A stretch of DNA of 64,000 nucleotides from assembly GCF_010119975.1 (NCBI RefSeq), contig NZ_CP048222.1, positions 5,866,501-5,930,500 of the forward strand, in the 5' to 3' direction. Below are positions 8,378 through 17,003 of the stretch, one piece after another. Below the pieces are notes generated by a model. The model saw only the letters and a list, made by a program, of their open reading frames with translations, made no database searches and had not been told where the DNA came from. Origin of the DNA: Rhodocytophaga rosea. Lineage in GTDB: Bacteria > Bacteroidota > Bacteroidia > Cytophagales > 172606-1. The translations under genes and the position numbers were made by a program. Within the stretch, counting starts at the first letter, position 1. Each line of letters starts with the position of its first letter.

Positions 8378-11122
8378 ATGCAAGTTCCTCTTTCTACCTA
8401 TAGAATACAATTTCACAAAGAATTTACTTTTCAATCAGCTCAGCAAATCACAAAATATCTACATAAACTAGGTATTAAGGCTCTATATGCTTCGCCTATT
8501 TTTAAAGCGCCTGCCGGCAGTACACATGGCTATGATGTAGCCGATCCCAACCAGATCAACCCGGAAGTAGGAACACTGGAAGAGTTACAGGAATTGTCGC
8601 AGGCACTCAAGGAAAAAAATATCGGCTGGCTACAGGATATTGTACCGAACCATATGGTATTTAGTCCGGAGAATGGCTTGCTGATGGATTTGCTGGAAAA
8701 AGGGTATGCTTCGCCATACAGCAAACATTTTGATATTGCCTGGAATCATCCCAACGAAACCCTGAAACGGCGTTTACTGGTTCCATTCCTGGGATCACCA
8801 TATTATGAAGTGCTCAAAAATGGAGAACTACAGTTTCAATACCAGGAGGGTACGTTTCAGGTTGCCTATTATGATAATATCTTTCCGCTCCGCATCGAGT
8901 CATATCCGGTGTTGTTAGGGACACTTGCCGATACAGAAACGAATCTGGAAGAACTCTCGAAGGAACTGGTAGCTGCTTTTGCCCAGATTGCCGCTGTAAA
9001 GGGGGAAGAAAGGGTAGTTCAGATGGAACAAGCCAAACAAGCTTTGTGGGAAGCGTATAGCCACAATGCTGAGTTTAAAACCCTTATAGAAGCCCAGTTG
9101 AGTACCCTAAATGCAGATATGCAGAAAATGCACGATTTATTATCTGTACAGCATTTCCGACTGGCGTACTGGCGGCTGGCTAACCGGGAGATTAATTACA
9201 GGCGTTTCTTCAACATCAATCAGCTAATTAGTATCCGGGTAGAAGATCCTGCCGTACTTTCTCAAACCCATCAACTCATCTTTAATCTATTGCAACAAGG
9301 TGTTTTCACCGGCGTAAGAATAGATCATATCGATGGATTAAATGACCCATTGACTTATTTGCAACAACTCCGCAGCCGAGCTAAGGATGCCTATATTGTG
9401 GTAGAAAAAATTCTGGAAGCCGGAGAAGAATTGCCTGAAGAATGGCCTATCGAAGGAACCAGCGGCTACGATTTTCTGACCCAACTGAATGATGTATTCT
9501 GCGAGCGTGCCCATAAAGAAGATTTCCAGGAATTATTTACCAGGTTTACCGGACAGGAATTTTATTATGATGCTTTACTCTACGAAAAGAAACGCTTCAT
9601 CCTGCAACGTTTGTTTGTGGGCGACCTGGAAAAACTGTTTTTACAATTCAAGAAACTATCGTTTTATCTTCCGGAAGGGGTTGATATTTTGCAGGCAGAC
9701 CTGAGGCAGGCCCTGGGTATATTGCTTTCCTGTTTTCCAGTGTACCGTACGTATGTTAATTCGTCTGAGGTTTCTGACCGGGACCGCCACTATATTGAAG
9801 AAGCTCTGGAAAAGGCCGGAGATTTATTGGCAGGGCAAGAACTTACCCTACAGTTTCTGCGAAAAATTCTGCTGATGGAATTTCCGCCCAATCTGGGTCA
9901 GCTTAAAAAAGCCAACTGGATTAAAGCTGTGATGCAGTTTCAGCAGATCAGTGGTCCGTTAATGGCCAAAGGGCTGGAAGATACGGCTTTTTATATCTAC
10001 AACCGCTTATTATCGCTCAATGAAGTAGGTGGCAACCCTGAAGCATTTGGCTGTTCTGTAGAAGAGTTTCACCACTTTAATCTGTATCAGTTACAACATT
10101 GGCCATATAAAATCAATGCAACAGCTACACATGACACCAAACGGGGCGAAGATGTACGGGCAAGGCTGAATGTATTGTCTGAAATTCCTGGTGAGTGGGA
10201 AAAGCAGGTACGTCAATGGCATAAGATCAATCAGCCAGTAAAGCAGAAGCGGGAAAAAGCGTTTGTACCAGATAGAAATGAGGAATATATGCTCTATCAG
10301 GCCTTATTAGGCTCCTGGCCATTTGAAACGCCTTTGCCGGATGATTTTGCCCAACGATTAGAAGGCTATTTGCTCAAAGCTTTAAAAGAAGCCAAAGTGC
10401 ATTCCAGTTGGTCTATTCCGGATGAACAATATGAGCAGGCTATTCTCAAATTCAGCCGCAAACTGCTTGATCCGGCACAAGGCTTTTTGAAAGCATTTCT
10501 ACCTTTTCAGCAGAAAATTGCCTCATATGGTATATTTAATTCTCTTTCTCAGGTGTTATTAAAAATCACTTCTCCCGGTGTGCCAGATATTTACCAGGGT
10601 TGCGAACTATGGGATTTGAGTATGGTAGACCCCGACAACCGCCGTCCGGTGGATTATTCTTTAAGAAAACAATACCTGGATTTTTTACAGCAGAACGAGA
10701 ATGATAGCGCTCAGCTTATAAGCGAACTACTTTCCAGCAAGGAAGATGGCCGGATAAAAATGTATGTATTGTACAAAACTTTACAAGTACGTAACCAGTA
10801 TGCGGCACTGTTTGACAAAGGAGTATACCTGCCACTGGAAGTATCTGGTAAGCAAAAGGACTGTGTGATTGCATTTGCCCGGGTGAGTGAAGAAAATATA
10901 GCCCTTGTGGTCGCACCTCGTTTTTATACCAGATTGATGGCTGAAAATGAATTACATCTGGGAGAAAAAGCCTGGGCCAATACAGCGATTCATCTTCCGG
11001 ATGGTAAATCTTACAAGCCCTGGAAGCAGATTTTTACCGGAAGTGTAGTACAGCCCTCAGAAAAGCTATATTTGAAAGACATTTGTAAAGAATTTCCTTT
11101 AGGTTTGTTAACCAATCAATAA
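8378..11122 (+). CDS. treY: malto-oligosyltrehalose synthase
   Basis: 914 residues. A GH13-family (alpha/beta)8-barrel enzyme that converts the reducing end of maltodextrin into a trehalosyl unit by an intramolecular alpha-1,4 to alpha-1,1 rearrangement. Visible signatures are STYRIQFHKEFTFQSA at the N-terminus, SPIFKAPAGSTHGYDVADPNQINPE, DIVPNHM, the nucleophile strand GVRIDHIDGLNDP, the acid/base region AYIVVEKILEAGE and PGVPDIYQGCELWDLSMVDPDNRRPVDY. Full-length, with no lesion. malQ follows after 6 nt, so the two are one operon. The usual partner treZ, which releases free trehalose, is not in the window. Confidence 0.95.
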   Translation: MQVPLSTYRIQFHKEFTFQSAQQITKYLHKLGIKALYASPIFKAPAGSTHGYDVADPNQINPEVGTLEELQELSQALKEKNIGWLQDIVPNHMVFSPENGLLMDLLEKGYASPYSKHFDIAWNHPNETLKRRLLVPFLGSPYYEVLKNGELQFQYQEGTFQVAYYDNIFPLRIESYPVLLGTLADTETNLEELSKELVAAFAQIAAVKGEERVVQMEQAKQALWEAYSHNAEFKTLIEAQLSTLNADMQKMHDLLSVQHFRLAYWRLANREINYRRFFNINQLISIRVEDPAVLSQTHQLIFNLLQQGVFTGVRIDHIDGLNDPLTYLQQLRSRAKDAYIVVEKILEAGEELPEEWPIEGTSGYDFLTQLNDVFCERAHKEDFQELFTRFTGQEFYYDALLYEKKRFILQRLFVGDLEKLFLQFKKLSFYLPEGVDILQADLRQALGILLSCFPVYRTYVNSSEVSDRDRHYIEEALEKAGDLLAGQELTLQFLRKILLMEFPPNLGQLKKANWIKAVMQFQQISGPLMAKGLEDTAFYIYNRLLSLNEVGGNPEAFGCSVEEFHHFNLYQLQHWPYKINATATHDTKRGEDVRARLNVLSEIPGEWEKQVRQWHKINQPVKQKREKAFVPDRNEEYMLYQALLGSWPFETPLPDDFAQRLEGYLLKALKEAKVHSSWSIPDEQYEQAILKFSRKLLDPAQGFLKAFLPFQQKIASYGIFNSLSQVLLKITSPGVPDIYQGCELWDLSMVDPDNRRPVDYSLRKQYLDFLQQNENDSAQLISELLSSKEDGRIKMYVLYKTLQVRNQYAALFDKGVYLPLEVSGKQKDCVIAFARVSEENIALVVAPRFYTRLMAENELHLGEKAWANTAIHLPDGKSYKPWKQIFTGSVVQPSEKLYLKDICKEFPLGLLTNQ

Positions 11123-11128
11123 ATTTTT

Positions 11129-12637
11129 ATGATTACAAAAAGGGCAAGCGGACTTTTATTGCATATTACATCTTTGCCATCTGCACATGGTATTGGCGAT
11201 TTAGGTCCGGAAGCATACCGTTTTGCTGATTTTTTAGCGGCTTCCAAACAAACATACTGGCAGATTTTACCGCTTACCCCCATTGAAGAGGGCTTAGGCA
11301 ATTCACCTTATAGCAGTGCTTCGGCTTTTGCCGGAAATACCTTGCTCATTAGCCTGGAAGTACTGGCTTCTGAAGATATACTGTCGGCAGAAGATCTAAA
11401 ACATGCTCCTCCTTTTCCAGCCGGAAAAGTAGATTACCGGAAAGTACGGGCATTTAAAGAACCTTTATTGGAGAAGGCCTATCAAAACTTTTTTAATGAA
11501 GCCTCTACTACTGACAGGCAGGGATATGAAGTATTCTGTGAAGAAAATAAAGACTGGCTGGATGATTTTGCCTTGTTCTTCACCCTGAATCTGAATTTTA
11601 ATTACCAACCCTGGAATGAATGGCCGGAAGATATCCGCAACCGTACTGTAGCAGGCCTTACCAAATACAATAGTCTGCTGGAGAAAGAGATACAAAAAGA
11701 AAAATTCCTGCAATACTTGTTTGCCAGGCAGTGGTTTGCCCTCAAAAAATATTGTGCAGCGGCCGGAATCCATTTTATTGGCGACCTGCCTATTTATGTG
11801 CATTTTCAGAGTGCCGATGTATGGGCCAATCCGGAAGTATTCAAACTAGATAAGCATAAGAAACCTTATGTGGTAGCAGGCGTTCCGCCGGATTATTTTA
11901 GTGAAACCGGGCAATTATGGGGAAATCCGGTATATGACTGGGATTATCTGAAAAAAACGGGTTATGCCTGGTGGGTAAAACGCCTGGGGCATAATATTCA
12001 TTTATTTGATATGGTGCGCCTGGATCATTTCCTGGGTTTTGTGGCTTTCTGGGAAGTAGATGCCAGAGAAAAAACTGCTTTACATGGACAATGGGTAAAA
12101 GCCCCTGCTGATGACTTCTTCCAGACTTTATTAAGGCATTATCCACATTTGCCCATCATAGCTGAGGATTTAGGTATCGTAACAGCAGAAGTGACCCAGT
12201 GTATGCAGCGGTTTAATTTTCCGGGAATGAAAGTGTTATTATTTGCCTTTGGTGACAATACCGATACCAATCCGTATGCGCCACACAACCATATAGAAAA
12301 CTGCCTGGTCTATACAGGTACCCATGATAATAATACGGTGAAAGGCTGGTTCACCAAAGAAGCCGACAAACATACCAGGCAGGGTCTGGAAAAATATTCT
12401 GGGCTGGAATTGAATGGAGATAATATTTCCTGGGAGTTTGTACGGATGGCTATGCAATCTGTAGCTAAACTGATCATTATCCCTATTCAGGATTTAATTG
12501 GCCTGGATGACACCGCCAGAATGAATACCCCCGGAACAGTAGGTCAGAACTGGGCCTGGCGTTTAGAACCGGGCTTACTAACTAAAACCTTATCTTCGGA
12601 AACAGCCAGTGTTACTCATTTATTTGGAAGAGAATAA
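11129..12637 (+). CDS. malQ: 4-alpha-glucanotransferase (amylomaltase)
   Basis: 502 residues, usual for GH77 enzymes. It transfers alpha-1,4-glucan segments between maltodextrins and releases glucose. Diagnostic blocks are RASGLLLHITSLPSAHGIGDLG, YWQILPLTPIEEGLGNSPYSSASAFAGN, FIGDLPIYVHFQSADVWANPE, the nucleophile region MVRLDHFLGFVAFWEV, the acid/base IIAEDLGIVTAEV and YTGTHDNNTVKGWF. Separated from treY by 6 nt, it would reshape maltodextrins into lengths suitable for TreY. Start chosen at the ATG in the short gap after the treY stop. Confidence 0.96.
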   Translation: MITKRASGLLLHITSLPSAHGIGDLGPEAYRFADFLAASKQTYWQILPLTPIEEGLGNSPYSSASAFAGNTLLISLEVLASEDILSAEDLKHAPPFPAGKVDYRKVRAFKEPLLEKAYQNFFNEASTTDRQGYEVFCEENKDWLDDFALFFTLNLNFNYQPWNEWPEDIRNRTVAGLTKYNSLLEKEIQKEKFLQYLFARQWFALKKYCAAAGIHFIGDLPIYVHFQSADVWANPEVFKLDKHKKPYVVAGVPPDYFSETGQLWGNPVYDWDYLKKTGYAWWVKRLGHNIHLFDMVRLDHFLGFVAFWEVDAREKTALHGQWVKAPADDFFQTLLRHYPHLPIIAEDLGIVTAEVTQCMQRFNFPGMKVLLFAFGDNTDTNPYAPHNHIENCLVYTGTHDNNTVKGWFTKEADKHTRQGLEKYSGLELNGDNISWEFVRMAMQSVAKLIIIPIQDLIGLDDTARMNTPGTVGQNWAWRLEPGLLTKTLSSETASVTHLFGRE

Positions 12638-12674
12638 TTTTTAGAAGAAAAGCATGCATAGCCTTAAATAAAAA

Positions 12675-12705
12675 AAATCCGCAGAACTATTGTTCTACGG
12701 ATTTT
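12675..12705. terminator. bidirectional terminator between malQ and the ERF-like gene
   Basis: AAATCCG-c-AGAAC pairs with GTTCT-a-CGGATTT (12675-12687 with 12692-12704) with one mismatch and a 4-nt loop. A-rich sequence precedes it and T residues follow, so it works for malQ and for the convergent minus-strand gene. Confidence 0.8.
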
Positions 12706-12730
12706 ACATATATGGGAAATATACAATCGC

Positions 12731-13507
12731 TTAAGCAGCTACATCGTCGGTATTTCGACGTTCCTCAATTACTTTCTTCAGCTTGGCAATGGCTTTCTCC
12801 GCACGTTCTACATCCAGTTTATTAATACTGCTTACCATTTTCTCTTTTTCACTGGCTGTGATTACTTCATTATTCAGCAACAAGAGAATTTCAGCTTTTT
12901 GCTTGGTAGAAGCAGGCTTTAATTCAGCTTCTTCCTGAACTGGTGCTGGATGGCTTTCAGCTACAACGGCTGCAGGTTTGCTGGCTTGTGGACGGTTAGT
13001 ATATGATTGAGCAGGTTCATTTGCTGCAGGCTGAGCCATATAATCCATTTCTTCGGCTGGGGTAGGTTCGTAGCCGGCTGCCCGGATGATCCAGGCCAGA
13101 ATGTTGCGGTAGGCTTTACCAATGGCACGGGTTTGCGCCATAGAAGCAATAGCAAACTCCTGGTAATATTTTTTGCCAGACTCTTTATTACTGCAAATAG
13201 CAAAACCAGAACCGATGATCTGCTCTGTACGAAGGTTGAGTAACTCTACTTTCGCCTGGTACTTCATCTCATGCTCATCACTGATATTAGTGAGTTCCTT
13301 TACTACCGGCAGAATACCTAACCTTGAACCGGCATATTGCCAACCTTCTACATTCACATACTCTTTCCCCTGAATGTTATGGAAAAGTTTGTTCTCTTTG
13401 ATAAACTTAGCCAGATCAACAGCCAGGTACATGGTCTCATCAGATTTAGAAATATCGTAACTCTCGACTTTCCTCTTAATGGTTTTGTTATTGTTATCTG
13501 TATTCAT
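12731..13507 (-). CDS. protein resembling ERF/phage-type single-strand annealing proteins (function unproven)
   Basis: 258 residues. The first ~150 residues contain VNVEGWQYAGSRLGILPVV, KYQAKVELLNLRTEQIIGSGFAICSNKE and FAIASMAQTRAIGKAYRNIL followed by AAGYEPTPAEEM. This arrangement is similar to phage and plasmid proteins of the ERF/Rad52-like annealing group, where the MAQTRAIGKA-type helix is characteristic. A low-complexity Ala/Pro/Glu linker (~155-200) leads to a C-terminal helical tail rich in Lys/Glu. No other phage gene is nearby, so it may be a domesticated or stand-alone recombination/ssDNA-binding protein. Functional call is inference; the gene itself looks intact. Confidence 0.5.
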   Translation of the reverse strand: MNTDNNNKTIKRKVESYDISKSDETMYLAVDLAKFIKENKLFHNIQGKEYVNVEGWQYAGSRLGILPVVKELTNISDEHEMKYQAKVELLNLRTEQIIGSGFAICSNKESGKKYYQEFAIASMAQTRAIGKAYRNILAWIIRAAGYEPTPAEEMDYMAQPAANEPAQSYTNRPQASKPAAVVAESHPAPVQEEAELKPASTKQKAEILLLLNNEVITASEKEKMVSSINKLDVERAEKAIAKLKKVIEERRNTDDVAA

Positions 13508-13733
13508 TTAAAAAGTATTTATGTACAATATTTTAACAATACTATGAAAATAAAAGTGCCCAAAACATTAAAAATATTTGAGATCCAAAACGCTTATTTA
13601 TAATGATTTGTAAAGTAAATTTATATAATTTTTTTTGTATATGCAAATATCTGAATTAAAATTTGTATGCTTCAAAATTTGTATGATATATCATGTTTGC
13701 TACTGCTGGTTTTTCATCTGAGCCATGCATAAA

Positions 13734-13764
13734 AAAAGCCGCAGGTTGTACACCTGCGGCTTTT
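13734..13764 (-). terminator. terminator of the hsp20 gene
   Basis: Stem AAAAGCCGCAGGT/ACCTGCGGCTTTT (13734-13746 with 13752-13764), 5-nt loop. On the minus strand it is followed by a T run. It lies 28 nt after the hsp20 stop codon. Confidence 0.9.
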
Positions 13765-13791
13765 GAATTACCTCTATCTACTCAATTCACC

Positions 13792-14235
13792 TTATGAAAT
13801 ATTGATCTGACGTGCTGGTTTTTCTTTCGCTTCTTCTCTTTTAGGCAAGTATACATACAAGATACCTTCTTTGTAAGAAGCTTCTATTTTGCTGCTGTCC
13901 ACTGTAGTAGGCAAGGTAAAGGAGCGTTGGAAAGAAGTATATCCAAACTCTTTACGGGTATATTTGCCATTAGCTTCTTCATTGCTTTTTTCATAGGTAG
14001 AAGCAATGGTCAGCAGATTGTTGTTCAGGTTAATCTGGAAATTTTCTTTTTTCAGACCTGGCGCCGCTACTTCTACAGTAAAGTTTTCTTTTGTTTCTAC
14101 CACATTTACAGCCGGGGTCGTAGTTGCATAATCACGGCCTACAAATTCGCCAAGGTCTTTACCGAAAAAGTTTTCCAATAGATTAGAAAAAGCAGGGTTG
14201 GCGTTGCCATTTGAATTCCATTTAACAAGTGTCAT
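13792..14235 (-). CDS. Hsp20/alpha-crystallin small heat-shock protein
   Basis: 147 residues. An ATP-independent holdase that binds unfolding proteins in the cytoplasm. The alpha-crystallin domain runs from PAVNVVETKENFTVEVAAPGLKKENFQINLNNN to the conserved EASYKEGILYVYLPKRE (the A-x-x-x-G-I/V-L motif), with the short R-Q-I-N-I-S tail as the oligomerisation I-x-I motif. The start ATG is preceded, after an 8-nt spacer, by a perfect AAGGAGG Shine-Dalgarno (14244-14250), which is rare in this phylum and suggests strong or specially timed translation. A dedicated terminator follows. Confidence 0.96.
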   Translation of the reverse strand: MTLVKWNSNGNANPAFSNLLENFFGKDLGEFVGRDYATTTPAVNVVETKENFTVEVAAPGLKKENFQINLNNNLLTIASTYEKSNEEANGKYTRKEFGYTSFQRSFTLPTTVDSSKIEASYKEGILYVYLPKREEAKEKPARQINIS

Positions 14236-14243
14236 ATTTCTAT

Positions 14244-14250
14244 CCTCCTT
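14244..14250 (-). promoter_or_regulatory. perfect Shine-Dalgarno of hsp20
   Basis: AAGGAGG on the minus strand, 8 nt from the ATG at 14235. Nearly every other start in this window lacks such a site. Confidence 0.8.
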
Positions 14251-14406
14251 AAGTTTAATTTCTTTTATTGTTTGATAAGCTATTAAACAATTGAAATGCC
14301 ATTGGCTTAATCACCCTTTTTCTAAAGGAATTTAATGACTAAATGTCCGGAATATGAAAAATTGTACAAAATTTGCCTGCTATTATGGCAGAAATGTAAA
14401 TAAAAA

Positions 14407-14425
14407 AGCAGTCTTAAAGACTGCT
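14407..14425 (-). terminator. terminator of the 14453-15097 gene
   Basis: Stem AGCAGTCT/AGACTGCT (14407-14414 with 14418-14425), 3-nt loop, followed on the minus strand by TTTTTTA. It lies 28 nt downstream of the stop codon. Confidence 0.85.
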
Positions 14426-14452
14426 TCACTATTAAGGTAAGGATGATTCCCT

Positions 14453-15097
14453 TTATTTTTTTGCCGTTGAATCTGCTTTGGCCGGGCTTTGTTTTGACTT
14501 ATACTCATTATTCAAACCGGCAAGCACTTCCTGGGTAATTTCCAGGCTATTGTCAGCGAAGAGTATCCCGCCGCCTTTAGTATAGCCTAAAACCAGTTTA
14601 TAAGGCTTATCTTTGGTATAATCTTTCAGGTAATTGGCAATATTATTATACAACTCTTCTGTTCTTTCCTGTTCTTCCTGCGCCAGTTGCTGGCTGAGCC
14701 TATCACGGTATTGAACGAGTTCCTGCTGTTTGCGATACAGGTTCTTTTCAGTGAGCTGTGCCTGTTCCAATGTCATGCTGTTGCCTTTTTGCTGGAAAGA
14801 AACGGCTTCGTTTTCCAGGGATCTTGCCCGTCCGCCAATTTCAGTTTCCAGTTTTTTACGTCTTTCTTCCAGTTGCTGAATGGTATTTTTATAAAATTCA
14901 TAGTTCATCAGCAATGAATCAGAGTTCACGTAAGCAATTTTTTCTGCAACAGGATTTTTAGAAACAGCGCTTTCTGATGTCGGCTTGCCAGCAGATGAGG
15001 CAGGGGAAGCAGAAGTTCTGGAAGAAAAATGCAGGTAATACAGTACTGCTACAGCAACCAGCAATACAGCATTGAGGGCTAAGGATACGTTTTTCAC
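14453..15097 (-). CDS. OmpH/Skp-family periplasmic chaperone-like protein
   Basis: 214 residues, GTG start (MKNVSLALNAVLLVAVAVLYYLHF). The N-terminal hydrophobic segment is a signal anchor. After a Ser/Ala-rich linker comes KIAYVNSDSLLMNYEFYKN, the OmpH start motif, then a long charged coiled coil (~75-150) and the closing beta-hairpin KPYKLVLGYTKGGGILFADNSLEITQEVLAGLN. Skp-like proteins are trimeric tentacles holding outer-membrane proteins in the periplasm. It is a third OmpH paralogue, besides the two behind bamA at 27.6-29 kb, and stands alone with its own terminator. The anchor, rather than a cleavable signal, sets it apart. Confidence 0.88.
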   Translation of the reverse strand: MKNVSLALNAVLLVAVAVLYYLHFSSRTSASPASSAGKPTSESAVSKNPVAEKIAYVNSDSLLMNYEFYKNTIQQLEERRKKLETEIGGRARSLENEAVSFQQKGNSMTLEQAQLTEKNLYRKQQELVQYRDRLSQQLAQEEQERTEELYNNIANYLKDYTKDKPYKLVLGYTKGGGILFADNSLEITQEVLAGLNNEYKSKQSPAKADSTAKK

Positions 15098-15202
15098 AAG
15101 TATGGATTTTATTTAGGATGATCTAAGCTTTAGCGCTTATTTGTTAGTATAAGAAGATTGAATTAAAGAGCGTCAAAGATACTAGAATTTATTCTAACAA
15201 AA

Positions 15203-15235
15203 GAATAGCGATGAGCTTTAACCCCATCGCTATTC
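15203..15235 (-). terminator. terminator of the 15268-15963 gene
   Basis: Perfect 11-bp stem GAATAGCGATG/CATCGCTATTC (15203-15213 with 15225-15235), followed on the minus strand by CTTTTGTT. It lies about 33 nt downstream of the stop codon. Confidence 0.8.
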
Positions 15236-15267
15236 AAGAAATTATACCTAAGAAGTATGAGTATAAC

Positions 15268-15963
15268 CTAGTTGTTGATTGAGGAAAACTTTTGTTTAAC
15301 CTCCTCTACGGCTTTTTTCTGTTTTTCTACTTCAGCTACTGATTCTGTTTGGTCTTTTTTAGAGGAAACTACCTGTTTTTCCAGTTTTTCAAGATCCTTC
15401 TTATTGTCTTCCAGCTTTTGTTGCAGCGTTTTTTGTTCTTCCTTTTTCCGCTCAATATCTTTCAGTAGGTTTTCAGTTTCCTGGGTTCTCCGTTCCTGTT
15501 GTTTTATGGCACTGGCCAGTTCTTTTTCAGCACTTTTGAGTTCATCGCCAAATTCATCCTGATAGGCTTTCATGGCAAAATCTTCTAAAAACTTTTGTGC
15601 TGAACTTGCCTGGCTGCTTTGCTGGGTCACAAATGAATTGCCTAAGTCGATTGCATAAAAAACAGTAGTTCCGTTTTTATCTTCTGATACTTTGCTGATG
15701 ATATGAACCGGCTTTTCTGATAAGGTTTTGATCTTGGCAGAAGGTACGGTATATATCCCCTTTGAAGATTCTACTTTACCAAAATCTTCCAGATAATCTT
15801 CCCATGCCCGGGCAATGGTTTTTTCAGGTAATTTAAGCGTAGTTTTAAAACCCTGCCGGTTGATTTTTTGTATGTTTTCTTCCGAACCTGATACAGTGAT
15901 TTTTTGTGCCTGTATACTGGTCATGATTGTGCAATATAACAGGGCAAGTAGATACTTTTTCAT
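15268..15963 (-). CDS. secreted coiled-coil protein of unknown function
   Basis: 231 residues from the ATG at 15963 (MKKYLLALLYCTIMTSIQAQ), chosen because it starts a clean signal peptide with an A-Q cleavage site; the frame is open 19 codons further upstream, but that extension has no signal character. Residues ~20-140 form a small beta-rich domain (KITVSGSEENIQKINRQGFK, GTTVFYAIDLGNSFVTQQSS). The remainder is a long Glu/Lys/Gln coiled coil (AEKELASAIKQQERRTQETE onward). I recognise no named family. Position, secretion signal and coiled coil suggest an envelope protein. An IS5 element ends 65 bp upstream of the start and probably replaced or moved its promoter. Confidence 0.75.
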   Translation of the reverse strand: MKKYLLALLYCTIMTSIQAQKITVSGSEENIQKINRQGFKTTLKLPEKTIARAWEDYLEDFGKVESSKGIYTVPSAKIKTLSEKPVHIISKVSEDKNGTTVFYAIDLGNSFVTQQSSQASSAQKFLEDFAMKAYQDEFGDELKSAEKELASAIKQQERRTQETENLLKDIERKKEEQKTLQQKLEDNKKDLEKLEKQVVSSKKDQTESVAEVEKQKKAVEEVKQKFSSINN

Positions 15964-16027
15964 AAGAGTTTTGGTGAGTGAATAGATAAATGAAGTACTG
16001 CTGTTAAAATTTAAGAGCAACCCGTAA

Positions 16028-16891
16028 GAGAATGTTTTGAAAGGATAGAAATAGGGTAAAAGAAAGAATCAGTGAGTAAACTTGTGGTGTCCAACCAAAA
16101 AGTTTTATGCAAGAAAGATTCTTCGAACTCACTGATTGTGAGTGGGAAATTATCAAGGAAGTAGTAGATAACCAAAGAAAAATCAAACATGACAAACGTG
16201 TTATTCTTAATGCTATTCTATGGCTACTTACTACAGGTAGTCAATGGCGCAACATGGAAAGTAAATACCCACCCTGGCAAACCATTTATTACCATTACAG
16301 GCAGTGGAAGAAGCGAGGCATCATCGAAGAGCTGTTGGCTTTTTTAGCAATCAGAGAAAGAAAAAAAGCAGGCCGACAAGCCTTGCCAAGCGTGTTAGCT
16401 ATTGATAGTCAAAGTGTAAAGATTGTACAGTTTACTTCCCAAGACAAGGGCATAGATGGCAACAAAAAGGTGAATGGCAGAAAAAGACATCTAGCAGTGG
16501 ATTGTTTAGGTATTCCTTGGGCTGTGCATGTAACAGCCGCCCATGTGTCAGACACTACAGCCGGTTATGAGTTAGCAGCTAAGCTGAAGGGTAAGTCTTG
16601 CCGCCTACATACACTAAAAGCAGATAATGGCTACAAAGATACCTTTGTAGAAGAGATAGAAAGAGACTATGGATGGAAGGTAGAAATTGTACAAAAGCCT
16701 GAAAGCGTAAAGGGCTTTGTGCCGGCAGGAGGCCGTTGGGTGGTAGAACGCAGTTACGGATGGCTCAATTTTAAGCGTAGATTGAGCCGTGACTTTGAGA
16801 AAAGCACAGAAAGTTCGGAAGCTATGCTACAATTAGCCTTTATTGACACACTGCTTAAAAGAAAACCAGTATAATATTTCAAAACGTTCTC
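16028..16891 (+). mobile_element. complete IS5-family insertion sequence, 864 bp
   Basis: Terminal inverted repeats GAGAATGTTTTGAAA (16028-16042) and TTTCAAAACGTTCTC (16877-16891) match at 14 of 15 positions. Both ends are flanked by TAA (16025-16027 and 16892-16894), a 3-bp target duplication of the TNA type used by the IS427 group of IS5. One DDE transposase fills the element. Intact ends and an intact transposase point to a recent insertion. It lies in the gap between the secreted coiled-coil gene and pabA. Confidence 0.93.
16107..16874 (+). CDS. IS5-family (IS427-like) DDE transposase
   Basis: 255 residues, single uninterrupted reading frame. The N-terminal domain (RFFELTDCEWEIIKEVVDNQ...ILWLLTTGSQWRNMESKYPPWQTIYYHYRQW) is the DUF4096-type DNA-binding region. 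Catalytic core: first Asp in LAIDSQSVKI (near residue 100), second Asp in LKADNGYKDT, and the Glu in GGRWVVERSYGWLNFKRRLSRDFE, the Y-R-K-like signature of IS5 elements. The stop codon lies just before the right inverted repeat. Apparently functional. Confidence 0.96.
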   Translation: MQERFFELTDCEWEIIKEVVDNQRKIKHDKRVILNAILWLLTTGSQWRNMESKYPPWQTIYYHYRQWKKRGIIEELLAFLAIRERKKAGRQALPSVLAIDSQSVKIVQFTSQDKGIDGNKKVNGRKRHLAVDCLGIPWAVHVTAAHVSDTTAGYELAAKLKGKSCRLHTLKADNGYKDTFVEEIERDYGWKVEIVQKPESVKGFVPAGGRWVVERSYGWLNFKRRLSRDFEKSTESSEAMLQLAFIDTLLKRKPV

Positions 16892-17003
16892 TAAGTTTGC
16901 TGAATTTAATGAAATTTTAGTCTGTACAGTAACCCTGCCAGATTTTCATTATACAGGCTGTCGATCTGAAATTCTCTAGCTTATTTATCTTATTTGACCT
17001 TTC

